This document shows positions 21,787-31,670 of a DNA stretch of 64,000 nucleotides, piece after piece. Made by a program: the position numbers and the translations under genes. Source of the DNA: Hyaloraphidium curvatum (lineage: Eukaryota > Monoblepharomycota > Hyaloraphidiomycetes > Hyaloraphidiales > Hyaloraphidiaceae). Where the stretch lies: the NCBI GenBank assembly GCA_025558095.1, contig JAIVFI010000016.1, positions 1-64,000 on the forward strand, given 5' to 3'. Each line of letters starts with the position of its first letter. The stretch's first letter is position 1. The notes under the pieces were generated by a model. The model was given only the letters and a program-made list of their open reading frames with translations. It was not told the DNA's origin and did not search any database.

Positions 21787-21949
21787 GTCGGCGCGACGTC
21801 CACTGCGAAGGATTGCCGAAGACGTATCGAATGCCGCCCTCGTAGCATTCAAGCGCCTTTTGTTGGGCGATTGTTGTCAAGGACGATGCCGACCGACGTG
21901 CGGGCCTACAGTTCCCACGCTGACACACCCCATTCACCGTCGCCAAGGA

Positions 21950-22272
21950 GCCATGGAAACCACGCCCATCGGGATAGCCGCCTACGATGGCAGCAGCATG
22001 GATTTAGGTTAGAGCGACGGTCATACGCAAGTACGCTCTTTTCGCGCCTTGATTACAAGGGCAATGGCTGGGGCTGGCCCGAAATCGGTGGGATTGGTGA
22101 AGTGCTGGATCCGGGTGCGGGGGTTCTCGAAAGACGCTGGGACACCTCGTTCATTGTCATTTTGTCCAGGATCTACGTTCACGATTCTTTTCGTTCGCCG
22201 GAGGGTGATGCGACAGAGGCAGAGAACAGGGACCTATTCGACGAACCCGTGTGGGACGACGCTCCGTTTTAG
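21950..22272 (+). pseudogene. Remnant of a TRAF-like MATH domain (family B)
   Basis: The 3' end of a family B gene with no 5' part. In one frame (about 22030-22272) it reads GNGWGWPEIGGIGEVLDPGAG, then RIYVHDSF and the family tail EPVWDDAPF before TAG. These match the last two strands and the tail of the MATH domains at 24846, 27857 and 54095. Just upstream, a short TPIGI-AYDGSS stretch in another frame resembles the family's VRIPIGYKGSL entry. The middle of the domain and everything before it (RING, zinc fingers, coiled coil) are missing. Best read as a decayed duplicate. Confidence 0.6.
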
Positions 22273-22429
22273 GCAACCCAATTGCTGTACTATAGGATTC
22301 GCAAGCAATAACCGGATGCGTAGTGACGCGCTGTCCGGTCTTGCCCTACTCGCTTCCTTGTCCCTCGATGGTCGAGTCGGGTGCGGTGCGACCGCCAGAT
22401 CACCGTTTCGTGCCACCCATCCTCGAACA

Positions 22430-23487
22430 ATGTCCCGTTCCTCCGGTCCTTCGCGCCACCGTAGCCCTCCTGGCGGCCCCTCCGGGGCCTCTGCCTCGCG
22501 CTCCGACGATCTCGTCGAGGTCGTCTTCGTGCAGGACCGGGCGCCGTCGTTCCGCTACCTCCGCGGCAGCCTGGTCGCCCGGGCGCCCGGCTCCGTTTTC
22601 ACGCACCATTTCGGGCCGGACGGGGTCAATGCCGGCAAGAGCTCGCTGCCGGACACGTACACGGTGGACAGGGACAGGGATACATTCCGCCGGTTCGTGG
22701 ATCCGTACCTCCGCGGGTACCCTGCCCCGTCGGCGGAAGACCTCGCCGCTCTGACGCATCGCGTAGGACGCGGCATTCTACGGGCTGCCGGACGAGGAGT
22801 TCCGCCTGCCCGAGCCGGGCCCGCCGTGGGCCGAGTTCGACCTCCCGGGGGTGAGGTTCGTCACCTGGGCCGAGGCGGCCGAGATCGTCGCGGGCCTCGA
22901 ATGGAAGGACAACCGCGCGGTGCTCCCGTGCAAGTTCGCCATCGTGACGAAATCGGACTACCTGTTCAGCTACCGCGTCCGCTTCCAGGACGACGAGGAC
23001 GCCGCGGAAGTCCCCTGGGACGCCAAGCCCGTGCCGGCCTACATCAACGTGCCGAACTGGATCAGCACCAGGCACGAGGCTCCTTCCGAGCGGGGCTTCT
23101 GGAAGCGTCTCGGAGAAGCCTTGGATCGAGCGGGCCAGCGGGAAAAGGACTGCTCCCCTTTCTTGTTGCACCGTTCCTCACGTCGAGGACCTGGTTTGGA
23201 CCGCAATTGTCAAGGGAGCCACCTTCCCGGAGATCGAGATCGGCCCCAACGCGATCGTGCCCGACAAGAATCTTGTCCTTGGCTACGTCACGGCGGTGAT
23301 GCGTCAGCCTTTCGTCTTCTTTGACATTCGCACGATGGTCGACGACGAAGACGGTCACTCGCAATGCTTCGTGGAAGCCATCTACCCCGACCACCATACG
23401 ATGAGGAGTGCCAGCACCACCAAGATGACCCCACTTCTGACGAAGCTCGGCAACCCGATGGAGAAACCCGCCGGCGTGGAGGGGTGA
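22430..23487 (+). CDS. BTB/T1-like domain protein, probably with a frame lesion
   Basis: Exon 1 frame (22430-22762) runs from MSRSSGPS through YTVDRDRDTFRRFVDPYLRGY to ALTHR, then the frame continues as DAAFYGLPDEEF from 22767. This is the pattern of a potassium-channel-tetramerisation type BTB domain (DRD..FR, then A.FYG). The frames differ, but removing the four bases GTAG at 22763-22766 joins them exactly. The middle part includes TWAEAAEIVAGLEWKDN. A further exon near 23188-23487 encodes a conserved-looking segment (EIEIGPNAIVPDKNLVLGYV) and the stop. That second junction is uncertain: 23048/23188 and 23106/23219 both keep frame. Function after the BTB part is unknown. Confidence 0.5.
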
Positions 23488-23799
23488 TCGGGCCCGCCAT
23501 CGCGAAAGCACACGGGGATGGCAAGAATGACAACGTGTCGTAGCGCAGAAGAGGCAGTTTACTGATCAGATATGCCGAGAGCTTGTCGCCTCGTCCTGTC
23601 GCCCGGTCGACGAGCTGACGATCGTCGGGTCAGGTGGCGGAGCAGCGCCTCGCCGCAGCAAGCGCCCTCAAACTCCCGACCTGCCGGACCGGAATGGACT
23701 CTTTGCCGGCCCGTCGGAGGGCACGATGACCACTATTATTGCCTTCGCTCTCGGCTAGCGCCATTTTCGGACGGCGGAGGGTGTTTTGACTGCCCCGCC

Positions 23800-24765
23800 A
23801 TGTCGGCCGCGACGTGGATCGTCTCGCTCATCGCGTGCGCAGCGGCGGCCGGCATCGCCTTCACCATCTTCTACTGCACGCGCACGACGCTGCGGCCCGA
23901 GGCGCCGGCGGAAAAGGCGACCGAGCCGGAGGACGGCGGCGACCTCGAGGGCTCGTTCCGCTCGCTGTCGCCGCCGCCGTCGACCGGCGAGTGGGTGCCC
24001 GACGGGCTGCGGACCGATTTGCCGGCGCGGACGCTGGAGGGCGAAAGGGACGTGCTGTCGCTGTACGCCGCGTCGGCCGAGGGCTCGAGGGCCGGCACGC
24101 CGGGGGGCTACACGCTGCCGGCCGCCTACTCCCTGCGGGCCACCAACCAGGCCGCCAGCACCCTTCCAGCGGGCTACTCGTTGCCGGCAGGCTACTCGCT
24201 CTCCGCCGACGAGCAGGCAGCCGCAGCAGCAGCCGCCGCCGGCCGCCAGGGCCGAAGCTACCTCTCCACTCCCTCTCCACAACCTCCTGCCCCTCCTCCC
24301 CAACCTCCCTCCCCGAACCCCCGCCAATCCCGCCGCAAACGCCGCCCGGACTTCATCCCCATTTCCTACTCCCGACCCCAGTCGCAGCCTCCCCCCGCCG
24401 GCGCCCCCCGCGGCCCATCTCCCGCGTATCCGGCGGCCTCGGAGCTCGGCGAGCCGGCGATCCTCGCGAAACCGCTGAGCCCGCCGGTGCCGCCGACGGA
24501 AATCTCGGCGGCGGTGCTGCCGGGGTACGACGCGAGGATGGGGCCGTTCGGGGCGGCGGCGCAGAGCACCATCGCGTCGGGGAGCGGGCTCCCTTCCGGA
24601 CAGGCGCAGGGGCAGGTGGAGAGGGGGAGGTCGACGCGCAAGGCGAGGAGGGCGAGGTCCGCGGAGAGGGCGGGGGAGCCGTCGGGGACGGCGGGCGCGC
24701 CGGCCGCGCCCGGACGGTCCACGACCGAGGACGCGCTCTACGATCTCTACGGGGACGAGACATAG
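23800..24765 (+). CDS. Single-pass membrane protein with Pro-rich cytoplasmic tail and LPAxYSL repeats
   Basis: Intronless, 321 residues from ATG 23800. Residues 5-25 (IVSLIACAAAAGIAFTIFYC) are one transmembrane helix right at the N-terminus. The rest is low complexity: a Glu/Ser region, then four copies of a [TL]LPA[AG]YSL-type heptad around residues 103-135, a poly-Ala stretch, a Pro-rich run and a basic Arg/Ala segment, ending LYDLYGDET. No enzyme fold is visible. The YxxL-like Tyr motifs could be sorting or phosphorylation sites; this is inference. Not recognised as a known family. Confidence 0.5.
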   Translation: MSAATWIVSLIACAAAAGIAFTIFYCTRTTLRPEAPAEKATEPEDGGDLEGSFRSLSPPPSTGEWVPDGLRTDLPARTLEGERDVLSLYAASAEGSRAGTPGGYTLPAAYSLRATNQAASTLPAGYSLPAGYSLSADEQAAAAAAAAGRQGRSYLSTPSPQPPAPPPQPPSPNPRQSRRKRRPDFIPISYSRPQSQPPPAGAPRGPSPAYPAASELGEPAILAKPLSPPVPPTEISAAVLPGYDARMGPFGAAAQSTIASGSGLPSGQAQGQVERGRSTRKARRARSAERAGEPSGTAGAPAAPGRSTTEDALYDLYGDET

Positions 24766-24845
24766 GAGGCGCGGGCGAGAGTCGTTCAAGGTGCCCGTTA
24801 TCGGCAGTGTATGTTGAGGTCGCTACAGTACAGAGTTGCGGCTCT

Positions 24846-26268
24846 TCAGAACGGTGCGTCGGTCCACTCGGGCTCGTCGTCAAGGTTCTTGCTGCTCTTT
24901 ATGCCGGCGTCGTCTTCGGTCATTTTGAGCGAATTGTGGACGTAGATCCAGCACCGGACACCCAGGAAAGTAGTGTCGCCATGCTTTTCGAGGAACCGTT
25001 CGTTCGGGTCCAAGATCCTGGCCGCGGCGCCGAAAGTCTGCCATCCTCGACCATGCGTTCTCGTGATCAACGCGCAACAGGTTTTGGCCGGCGGAGAAAT
25101 CTTGCTCGAGATCAACTGAATCTTCATCTTCACCTGAGCCCAAGCGTGATCGGCCGCGGCGGTGAGTTGCAAAAAGAGCCCCAACCTCGTGCCGTTGAAC
25201 TCCGCCCTCAGCTCCCAAGTCAAGCCGTTGGCAAGGAACGGTAACGATACATAGGCGAGACCGTTGCCGCCATTGAACACGAAGGAGCGTCCTTCGCAGT
25301 CGTCGGGCAGCAGGCTCGGAGGCAGGTGTGCACACAGGCTGCCCTTGTACCCGATCGGAATCCGCACGACCGTGCAGCACGAGGCTTCCAGCTTCATCTT
25401 CAAAAGGTCTACCTCGTCGCGGTGTCGCGAGAGCAAGGAATCCTCGAGGAGGCTGATGCGCTCCTCGAACTTGACTGCCATCCGTTCCTCAAGCTTTGAC
25501 GTTTCGGAGACCATCCTTTCCTCGAGCTCCGAGACCCTCCGCATGAACAGCTGCAGGTGGTCCTCTACAGCGGACTTCCGGTGCTCCGAATGGGCGTCGG
25601 CAGGTCCCTGCCACGATGATTCCGAATCAGATCGAAAGCCCTCGTTCTCGGATTGACCGAAACGAGCCCACCTTGAACTCGCACAACGGGTAGCTGCACG
25701 ACACAATCCTCTTGGGGCAGTCCTCGGTGTGGCTACCCGCGTCCTTGCGCGCAACTTGGACATCGCAACCCTCGTTCACACATGCGACCAGACCAGACTC
25801 GCACGACTCTTCCTGGTGCCTCTGCCGGCCCACACGTGTCACAAGACGCGTTCAAGCGCACGGCCCGGCATGCTGCCCACCTCCATGGTGGCCGGAGCCT
25901 CCACGGTCTCCCCGCACAGGTTGCACCTCAGACTCGAGCAGGCCACCTTGTGCCCGTCCAGATCCTCAAAGCCGACCACCTGTTCCGCAACCCCACGGGC
26001 ACGACACGGGGTATCTTCGGAGCACCTCCCAGAAGGCCTTGTCGTTCTTGACCGATTTTGCCTCGACCCATTTCGCGCGGCAGCAGGGACACTTGCGGTC
26101 CGCCCGCCTCTTGTTCTTCTGCAGCGACGCCACACATCCGCGGCAGAAGAAATGCGAGCACGCGTTCTTGCCCCTGTTGCCGCACAGGTACACGGGGTCG
26201 GCGCTGGGCAGGAGTTCGCTGAGGCAGACCGGGCAGGTCGCGAAAGGCGCGTCGCCGGGGGCGAGCAT
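24846..26268 (-). CDS. TRAF-like RING/zinc-finger/coiled-coil/MATH protein, copy 1 (family B), frameshifted
   Basis: Exons on minus: 26268-25881, 25821-25672 and 25607-24846; introns 59 and 64 nt. Order: RING finger (CPVCLSEL ... SHFFCRGC ... CPCCRAKW), TRAF-type zinc fingers (CPWGCG...HKVAC; CNLCGE; ESCESGLVAC ... HTEDCPKRIVSC), coiled coil (LEERM-type repeats), MATH domain (VVRIPIGYKGSL ... RILDPNERFLE ... CWIYVHNS) and tail EPEWTDAPF. This is the architecture of TRAF E3 ligases, where MATH binds receptors or substrates and RING ubiquitinates. The first exon needs a one-base shift near 25980, between CPWGCG and FEDLDGHK; both sides are conserved in the copy at 53301, so this is a lesion or sequence error, not an intron. 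All three exons otherwise stay open. Confidence 0.65.
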
Positions 26269-26782
26269 CGCGGGTGCACGGGGCGGGGGGGATGCGCGCG
26301 CCGACAAGAATGGGAAAGCCACGAGTTCGGCGGTTCGCGTGTCGAGAGACACGCCGGGGCGGCGGGGCGATGGTCCTTTCCGCGAGCCAAGTTGGGGGGA
26401 CAATGGCCAGCTGCATCCGCGGTGGCAATACCGACGGCGGGCAATCCACAGGCCTTGCTAGTTCTTAGGTCTACATGTAACCGATGCGATTCAAGATATC
26501 ATCCATCAGTCATCATTCCTCGATGAGATGGCTTGGTGCGAGTGAACAGCTCAGGACGAAGTCAGGATGAGAACCAGCGCTGCAGGGACGATAATTGGCC
26601 AAAGCTGGTCGCCATCATTGCCAGTTGGATGATGCACGGGTCCCGACAGTGCAGCTTTGTGGCTTCGATCCGGCATTTGCCGGCCGGCGGAACAATCGGC
26701 GGGGGACACTCCGTGGTTCCCCGCGCCACCGGGCAAAGACGCGTCCATTCCCGCCGAATCCCGCCGCCATCGCCCGCACGAC
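26269..26782. other. Intergenic between divergent genes, nothing recognised
   Basis: About 510 bases between the divergent starts of TRAF-like copy 1 and the alpha/beta hydrolase. No gene or repeat recognised. Confidence 0.4.
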
Positions 26783-27799
26783 ATGCTCCCAGTGCGATTC
26801 TCGCGCACGCCGTCTCTCTTCCCTCTGCCGCCCGGCATCGCCCGCACCATCCTCGCGACGCGGTCCGGCGCGCTTGAGCTGCTCTCCGCCCCCGCGTCGC
26901 CCTCCGCCGCCGTCTCGCCGCGACCGCACGTGCTCTTTGTGCACGGCGGCTTCGGATTCCCGGGCGTGTGGGTGCCGTGGATGTCGGCGCTCGCCGCGGC
27001 CGGGTACGCGTCACGTGCAGTCGGCCTTCGTGGACATGGGGCGAGCTGGGGACCGCCTTACCTCAAAATGTGGATGGGCACGACTGCAAACATGCTGGCA
27101 GAGGACGTGGCCGCCGCGGCCAAGGACGCCGAGGCCGCGGAGGGCTCGCCGCCCGTGCTGGTCGGCCACAGCTCGGGCGGCGGTCTCGTGCAGTGGGTGC
27201 TCGGCAACGGGATGGCCAGAGCCAAGGCGATGGTGCTGGTCGGCGCCGTCCCGCACTTTGGCTCCATGGGCGTCTATCGGAACTGGTTCCGCCTCGACCC
27301 GTGGTTCATGACCCGGAGCCTATTGCACCTGCAGCACCCTCGCTCCCCCCTCTCTTCCACGCGGCTGGTCAAGGCCGCCTTCTTTGGGCCCACCTTCCCC
27401 GACGCCGAGGTGCGGGAGTTCGAACGCTGGATGCCAGAGTACGAGAGCCTGGCGTGGCCGCTGGCCATGATGCGGCCTTTCGTCTCGGCGGGCGAGGTGG
27501 TCGCCAGCATCGAGCCCACGCCAGAGGGCGTCGACGCGGACCGCGTGATGATCCTCTCCGGCACGCTGGACCGGCTCATGGACCCTCCGATCCAGCTCCG
27601 CGCTGCGGAGGAGTACAGGCTCGCGCTCGGGGGCGCCGGGGCGCCGTTCGACGACAAACTGCCGGCGCAGGGATGGCGCGTGCAGCGCCGGGGCGGGGTT
27701 TCGTACGGGCTCGTCGCGGGTGCGGGGCACCACGTGCAGAACGACCTGCAGAAGGAAGAGGGGGCGGAGGCGCTGCTGCAGTTCCTGGACAGGCTGTGA
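26783..27799 (+). CDS. Alpha/beta hydrolase (lysophospholipase/esterase-like)
   Basis: Intronless, 338 residues. The fold is evident: oxyanion loop HVLFVHGGFG, nucleophile elbow VLVGHSSGGGL (Ser of GHSSG), acid in the strand before DRLMDPP, and His in GAGHHVQND near the end. The cap between about residues 160 and 230 is helix-rich with several Trp/Phe. Enzymes of this type hydrolyse esters or thioesters of lipids; the substrate is not readable. No signal peptide is apparent. Start at 26783 gives a short N-terminus before the first strand. The 3' end converges on TRAF-like copy 2. Confidence 0.82.
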   Translation: MLPVRFSRTPSLFPLPPGIARTILATRSGALELLSAPASPSAAVSPRPHVLFVHGGFGFPGVWVPWMSALAAAGYASRAVGLRGHGASWGPPYLKMWMGTTANMLAEDVAAAAKDAEAAEGSPPVLVGHSSGGGLVQWVLGNGMARAKAMVLVGAVPHFGSMGVYRNWFRLDPWFMTRSLLHLQHPRSPLSSTRLVKAAFFGPTFPDAEVREFERWMPEYESLAWPLAMMRPFVSAGEVVASIEPTPEGVDADRVMILSGTLDRLMDPPIQLRAAEEYRLALGGAGAPFDDKLPAQGWRVQRRGGVSYGLVAGAGHHVQNDLQKEEGAEALLQFLDRL

Positions 27800-27856
27800 A
27801 AACGCACAGGGTTGTTGGACTTCAATGCAAGACGCTGCGGTACAGTTCGGGGCTCC

Positions 27857-29053
27857 TCAGAAGGACGCCTCGGTCCACTCAGGCTCGTTGCTGAGGTCCA
27901 TCGTCTCGGATCCATCAACCTCGCACGACTGCAGGGAATCGCGAACGTAGATCCAGCACCGAGCGCTCAGGAACGTGACGTCGCCTCGCGTTTCGAGGAA
28001 TCCTTTCCCTGGGTCCAGCAACCGGTCCTTCGCAATGAACTCGGGCCAGCCAAACCCCCAGCCTCTGACAATGATCGCGCGAAGAACTTGTTCGGTTGGA
28101 GAACGATCCTTGCTTGATATCAATTCAGCCTTCCACTTCACTTGCGCCCAAGCATAGTGCCCCTCGATGGAAACGCGCAAGTAGGGCCCCATTTTCGTGC
28201 CACTGAAATCTGCCTTCAGCTCCCACGTCACGCCACCCGAAAGGCATGGCAACGAAATGAATACGGCGCCAACACCGTCGTCCAGCCTGTAAGATCGCCC
28301 ATCTTTGCAATCGTCCGGCAGCAGGGTGGGAGGTAGACTCCCCTTGTAACCGATCGGGATTCTGACGACCGCGGAGCACGACGCCTCCAGCTTCGACTTC
28401 AGCAGCTTAACCTCGGCCCCGTGTCGCGCGATGACGCCGTCCTTGAGGCGTTTGATCTCGGCAGCCATCCGGTCCGCGAACTTGCCCGTGATCCGCTCCT
28501 CAAGCTTGGCAGCATCCGCCGCGGTTCGACCTCAGCGCCCGTTCCTCGACGTCCAACAGCTTTCTCATAGCAAGCCGGAGATGCTCTTTTCCGGCGGCCT
28601 CCTCGTGCTCCTGCTGGGCATCCGCGGGTCCCTGCCAGGTGGGCCTTGTCATGCACAGAATGGCACACCCCGAGCCGGAAAGCTGCCCACCTTGTGCTCA
28701 CAGAGCGGGTAGGTGCACGAAACGATCCTTTTCGGGCACACGACGGCGTGCACGGCCACGTCCTTGCGCGCCACCGGCACCTGGCACCCCTGGTTGACGC
28801 AGTCGACCAGAGCAGCCTCGCAGGATTCTTTCTGGTGCCTCTACCAGCCCCAGAGGATCAGACGATGTGACCGAGATCGCTATGTGCAGCGCCCACCTCT
28901 ATGGTGAGGGGAGGTGGCACGCACGCTCCGCACAGATTGCACGCACACTGCGTGGCCGCCCGCGCCGCAGAGGTACACCGGGTCGGCGCTGGGGAGGTTC
29001 TCGTCCTTGCAGACCGCGCAGGTCGTGAAGGGCGCTTGGGCTCTGGCGTCCAT
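27857..29053 (-). pseudogene. TRAF-like family B copy 2, internally deleted
   Basis: Minus strand, start ATG 29053. The first half of the RING is present (TTCAVCKDENLPSADPVYLC) but the sequence then jumps, out of frame, to CACNLCGACVPPP, which corresponds to the last finger of exon 1 in the other copies; the second half of the RING and the CPxGC finger are gone. The following exon (ESCEAALVDC...CPKRIVSC) and both flanking intron positions are kept. A second frame change lies in the coiled coil near 28520. The MATH domain (28360 to 27900) is intact: VVRIPIGYKGSLPPTLLP, GFGWPEFIAKDRLLDPGKGF, CWIYVRDS, and tail EPEWTEASF. With at least two lesions and half a RING it is probably not an E3 ligase; a MATH-only product is conceivable. 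Confidence 0.65.
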
Positions 29054-29553
29054 CGCGGTCGGAGGTGGGGATTGTAGCAGCACGCTCCGAAGGGAGAGAG
29101 CAGCGAGTCCGGCCTGGGCAAACAGAAACGCTCCGGTCGTGTGTCGCGCTTCGGTCGTGCGTCGGCTTTTGGGATCGGTGACGTGTAGCTTCGTGATTCA
29201 CCCCCGCTGTGCATCTGATCCAAATCACAATTGAGGTCAGCGGATGCCAGCGTGCCTTTGACTATTTCCTTGCTCTTTGATTTTCGCGATATCATGTTGC
29301 AGTGAAGACAGCCTGCGGAGGCGTATGGATGAAAGGACCAGACCTGCTCTTCCAAGGCCGCCGTGCAACCTCCCCTTCTCCAATTAGAAAACTCAAGCGG
29401 AAGTCGTTTCCTCTCTCATCCGAAAGTGGATTCCCGGCTTCCGAGCCCGATCACCACATTGCGCAAGGGCACGTGTTGCTGGACCCGGCGCGGAAGGGAT
29501 TGTTTGGCCGACATCGCCGCTTCCCGACTGGGCCGGGCACCGGCTCCGTCGCC
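29054..29553. other. Intergenic between divergent genes, nothing recognised
   Basis: About 500 bases upstream of the ion-channel start; an in-frame extension is open back to 29302 but lacks conserved features. Confidence 0.4.
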
Positions 29554-30603
29554 ATGGACCTCTCTTCGAGGACAATCACCGTGGACGACCTCCTGCTGAC
29601 CCTGCCGAAGGTCACCGTGCCGGAACCGCCGCCGACGGGGCTGCGGAAGGCGCGAAAGCGGGTCGAGGAAATCGTCGAACACCCCGCGTTCCAATGGACC
29701 GTGGTCGTCCTCATCCTGCTGAATGCGGTCATTCTGGGCTGCCAGACGTCGGCGGCAATACAGGCCGCGGCGGGGGACGCGCTGGACATCGTCGACCGGG
29801 TGCTGCTGGCCGTCTTCACCGTCGAGCTGGCGTTGAGGGCGTTCGCGATGGGATGGGGGTTCTTTCGGGATCCGTGGGTTCCGCCGTCTTCCTGGCAGCG
29901 GAATGTGCGCTGACCGCATACGCTGTCGGTCCCCAGGTGGTGTCTGTTTGACCTCGTGATCATCTCTGTCTCGTGGGTCCCCGCGGGGGACACCCTGTCC
30001 GTGCTGCGGGCGCTCCGGACGCTGCGGGTACTCCGCCTCATCTCCGTGCTGCAGAGCCTCCGCAATGTGGTCGAGGCGATGCTCGCCGCGGTCCCGGGCA
30101 TGGCCAGCATCTCCCTCCTCCTCTTCCTCATGTTCTACGTCTTTGGCGTCATGGCCGTACCGCTCTTTGGCGAGACGCAGCCCATGTACTTCGGCACCCT
30201 GGGAGACTCGCTCTTCACCCTCTTCCAGATCATGACCCTCGAGAACTGGTCCGAGATCGTGCGCGAGGCCATGTCGCAGCACTGGTACGCCCTCCCCTTC
30301 TTCCTCCCCTTCATCATCATCTCCACCTTCGTCATCCTCAACCTGTTCATCGGCGTCATCGTCGACTCGATCCAGAACATGCACGAGCAGCGGGCCGCGG
30401 CGGACCCCAAGATGCGCGCGGCCGAGGCGCGCAAGCGCGCCGAGGCGGACAACACGCGGAAGCTGCTGGAGGAGATCAGGGCGCTGCGGGCAGGCAACGC
30501 GCTCGGGAAAGAGGGGGACGTCGAGACGCTCAGCCCGTCGCCGGGGCCGGGTGCGGAGAGCGGGCTGGCGCCGGCGCCGAGCTCGCGGAGGGCGTCAAGC
30601 TGA
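29554..30603 (+). CDS. Single-domain voltage-gated cation channel (bacterial NaV/EukCat-like)
   Basis: Exons 29554-29873 and 29937-30603 with a 63-nt phase-2 intron; 328 residues. Six membrane segments: S1 WTVVVLILLNAVILGC, S2-S3 around IVDRVLLAVFTVELALRAF and LFDLVIISVSW, S4 with arginines every third position (RALRTLRVLRL), S5 ISLLLFLMFYVFGVMAVPLF, pore FQIMTLENWSE, S6 IIISTFVILNLFIGVIVDS. One repeat only, so four subunits would assemble. The filter TLENWS is close to the TLES/DW filters of single-domain Na/Ca channels. After S6 comes an Ala/Glu/Arg coiled coil (residues 240-290), as in the tetrameric bacterial channels. Ion preference cannot be fixed from the filter. The intron donor is GTGGGT. 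Confidence 0.85.
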
Positions 30604-30848
30604 ACAATGGGCGCGGGGCGTTCTCCATGACGGGCTAGAATTCCAGGGTCATCTGTACAGCGATTCAATGATACCTTTATCGTCGATTTAAATGGCCGAT
30701 CTCGGGACAGAAACGAGCAACAGTCGACGAAGTCATTTGACGGGCGGGCGGGCGGGAGCGAAGAAAGCCGCCTGCAACCCGAACGCCCACATTCCCCCCC
30801 GGTCGCCCCTCACTCGTCCCCCCCCTACCGCACGTTACAACACCCATC

Positions 30849-31670
30849 ATGGTGGGCCTGACGCCGGCCTTCGCGGCCCGTCGCGGGCCGCCCCGGGGAA
30901 CCGCCAGCTCACGCTCCCGCGTCCTTTTCGTGTCGCTCCTCTCCAATGCCCTCCCTCCTCCCCTCCGCCCTCCCTCTCTCCTGTACGCCCGTACTCCGTT
31001 GTGCCCGCAGTCTGGAAAGGGCGGCGGCAAGTCCGGCAAGTCCGGCAAGGCGGGCGGCGAATCCAAGAGCAAGTCGCGCTCGTCCCGCGCCGGTCTCCAG
31101 TTCCCCGTCGGCCGCATCCACCGTCTTCTCCGCAAGGGCAACTACGCTCCCAGGTGAGATGCGGGGGACACTTAGGAAGGAGGACAGGGGTTTTTCGGAC
31201 CGCTCCCGGCCTCGGCTCGTAGGAGATCTGCCTTTTCTCGAACTGACGCAATGCCCCGTCCTCCTCCCCAGGATCGGCTCCGGTGCCCCCGTCTACCTCG
31301 CCGCCGTGCTCGAGTACCTCGTCGCCGAGATCCTCGAGCTCGCCGGCAACGCCGCCCGCGACAACAAGAAGTCCCGGTTCGTGCGACGCCCCTTCACGTG
31401 CCGCCGACGAGGTTCCCTGATTGCGCCCCTTTCCCGCAGCATCATCCCCCGTCACCTGCAGCTGGCCATCAGGAACGACGAGGAGCTGAACAAGCTGCTG
31501 GGCAACGTGACGATCGCGCAGGGTGGAGGTGCGGTCGGGCCGGGGCGAGTCGTCGGGGCGTTCTAACTTTTCGTCCTTTGCGGATGCGGCCGGCAGTGCT
31601 CCCCAACATCCACTCGATCCTCCTGCCCAAGAAGAGCGGACCGAAGAAGGGAGCTTCGGTGGAGGAGTAG
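30849..31670 (+). CDS. H2A: Histone H2A
   Basis: Five exons: 30849-30851 (the ATG alone), 31011-31153, 31272-31376, 31440-31528 and 31597-31670; introns 159, 118, 63 and 68 nt; 137 residues. The fold is canonical: [38 protein letters not shown], then [19 protein letters not shown], acidic patch NDEELNKLL, and [20 protein letters not shown]. The tail ends KKGASVEE and has no C-terminal SQ[ED] motif, the ATM/ATR phosphorylation site usual in fungal H2A. The N-terminal tail has Lys/Gly/Ser repeats. Four introns is many for a core histone gene. It could be a replication-independent H2A, which is inference; no partner H2B gene lies in the window. Confidence 0.93.

Noticed and set aside
19885-21852. 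655-codon open frame on the minus strand
   Set aside because: Exact antisense shadow of the alpha/beta hydrolase; low-complexity Arg/Gly/Pro translation.
22717-22766. A 50-nt GT-AG intron in the BTB gene ending at the same TAG
   Set aside because: Length and branch site look right, but it leaves exon 2 in a frame that hits a stop and removes conserved BTB residues.
25966-26025. A 46-nt intron in TRAF-like copy 1 to explain the frame change
   Set aside because: It would delete the CPWGCG half of a zinc finger that is conserved in copy 3, and the homologous intron in copy 3 does not keep frame.
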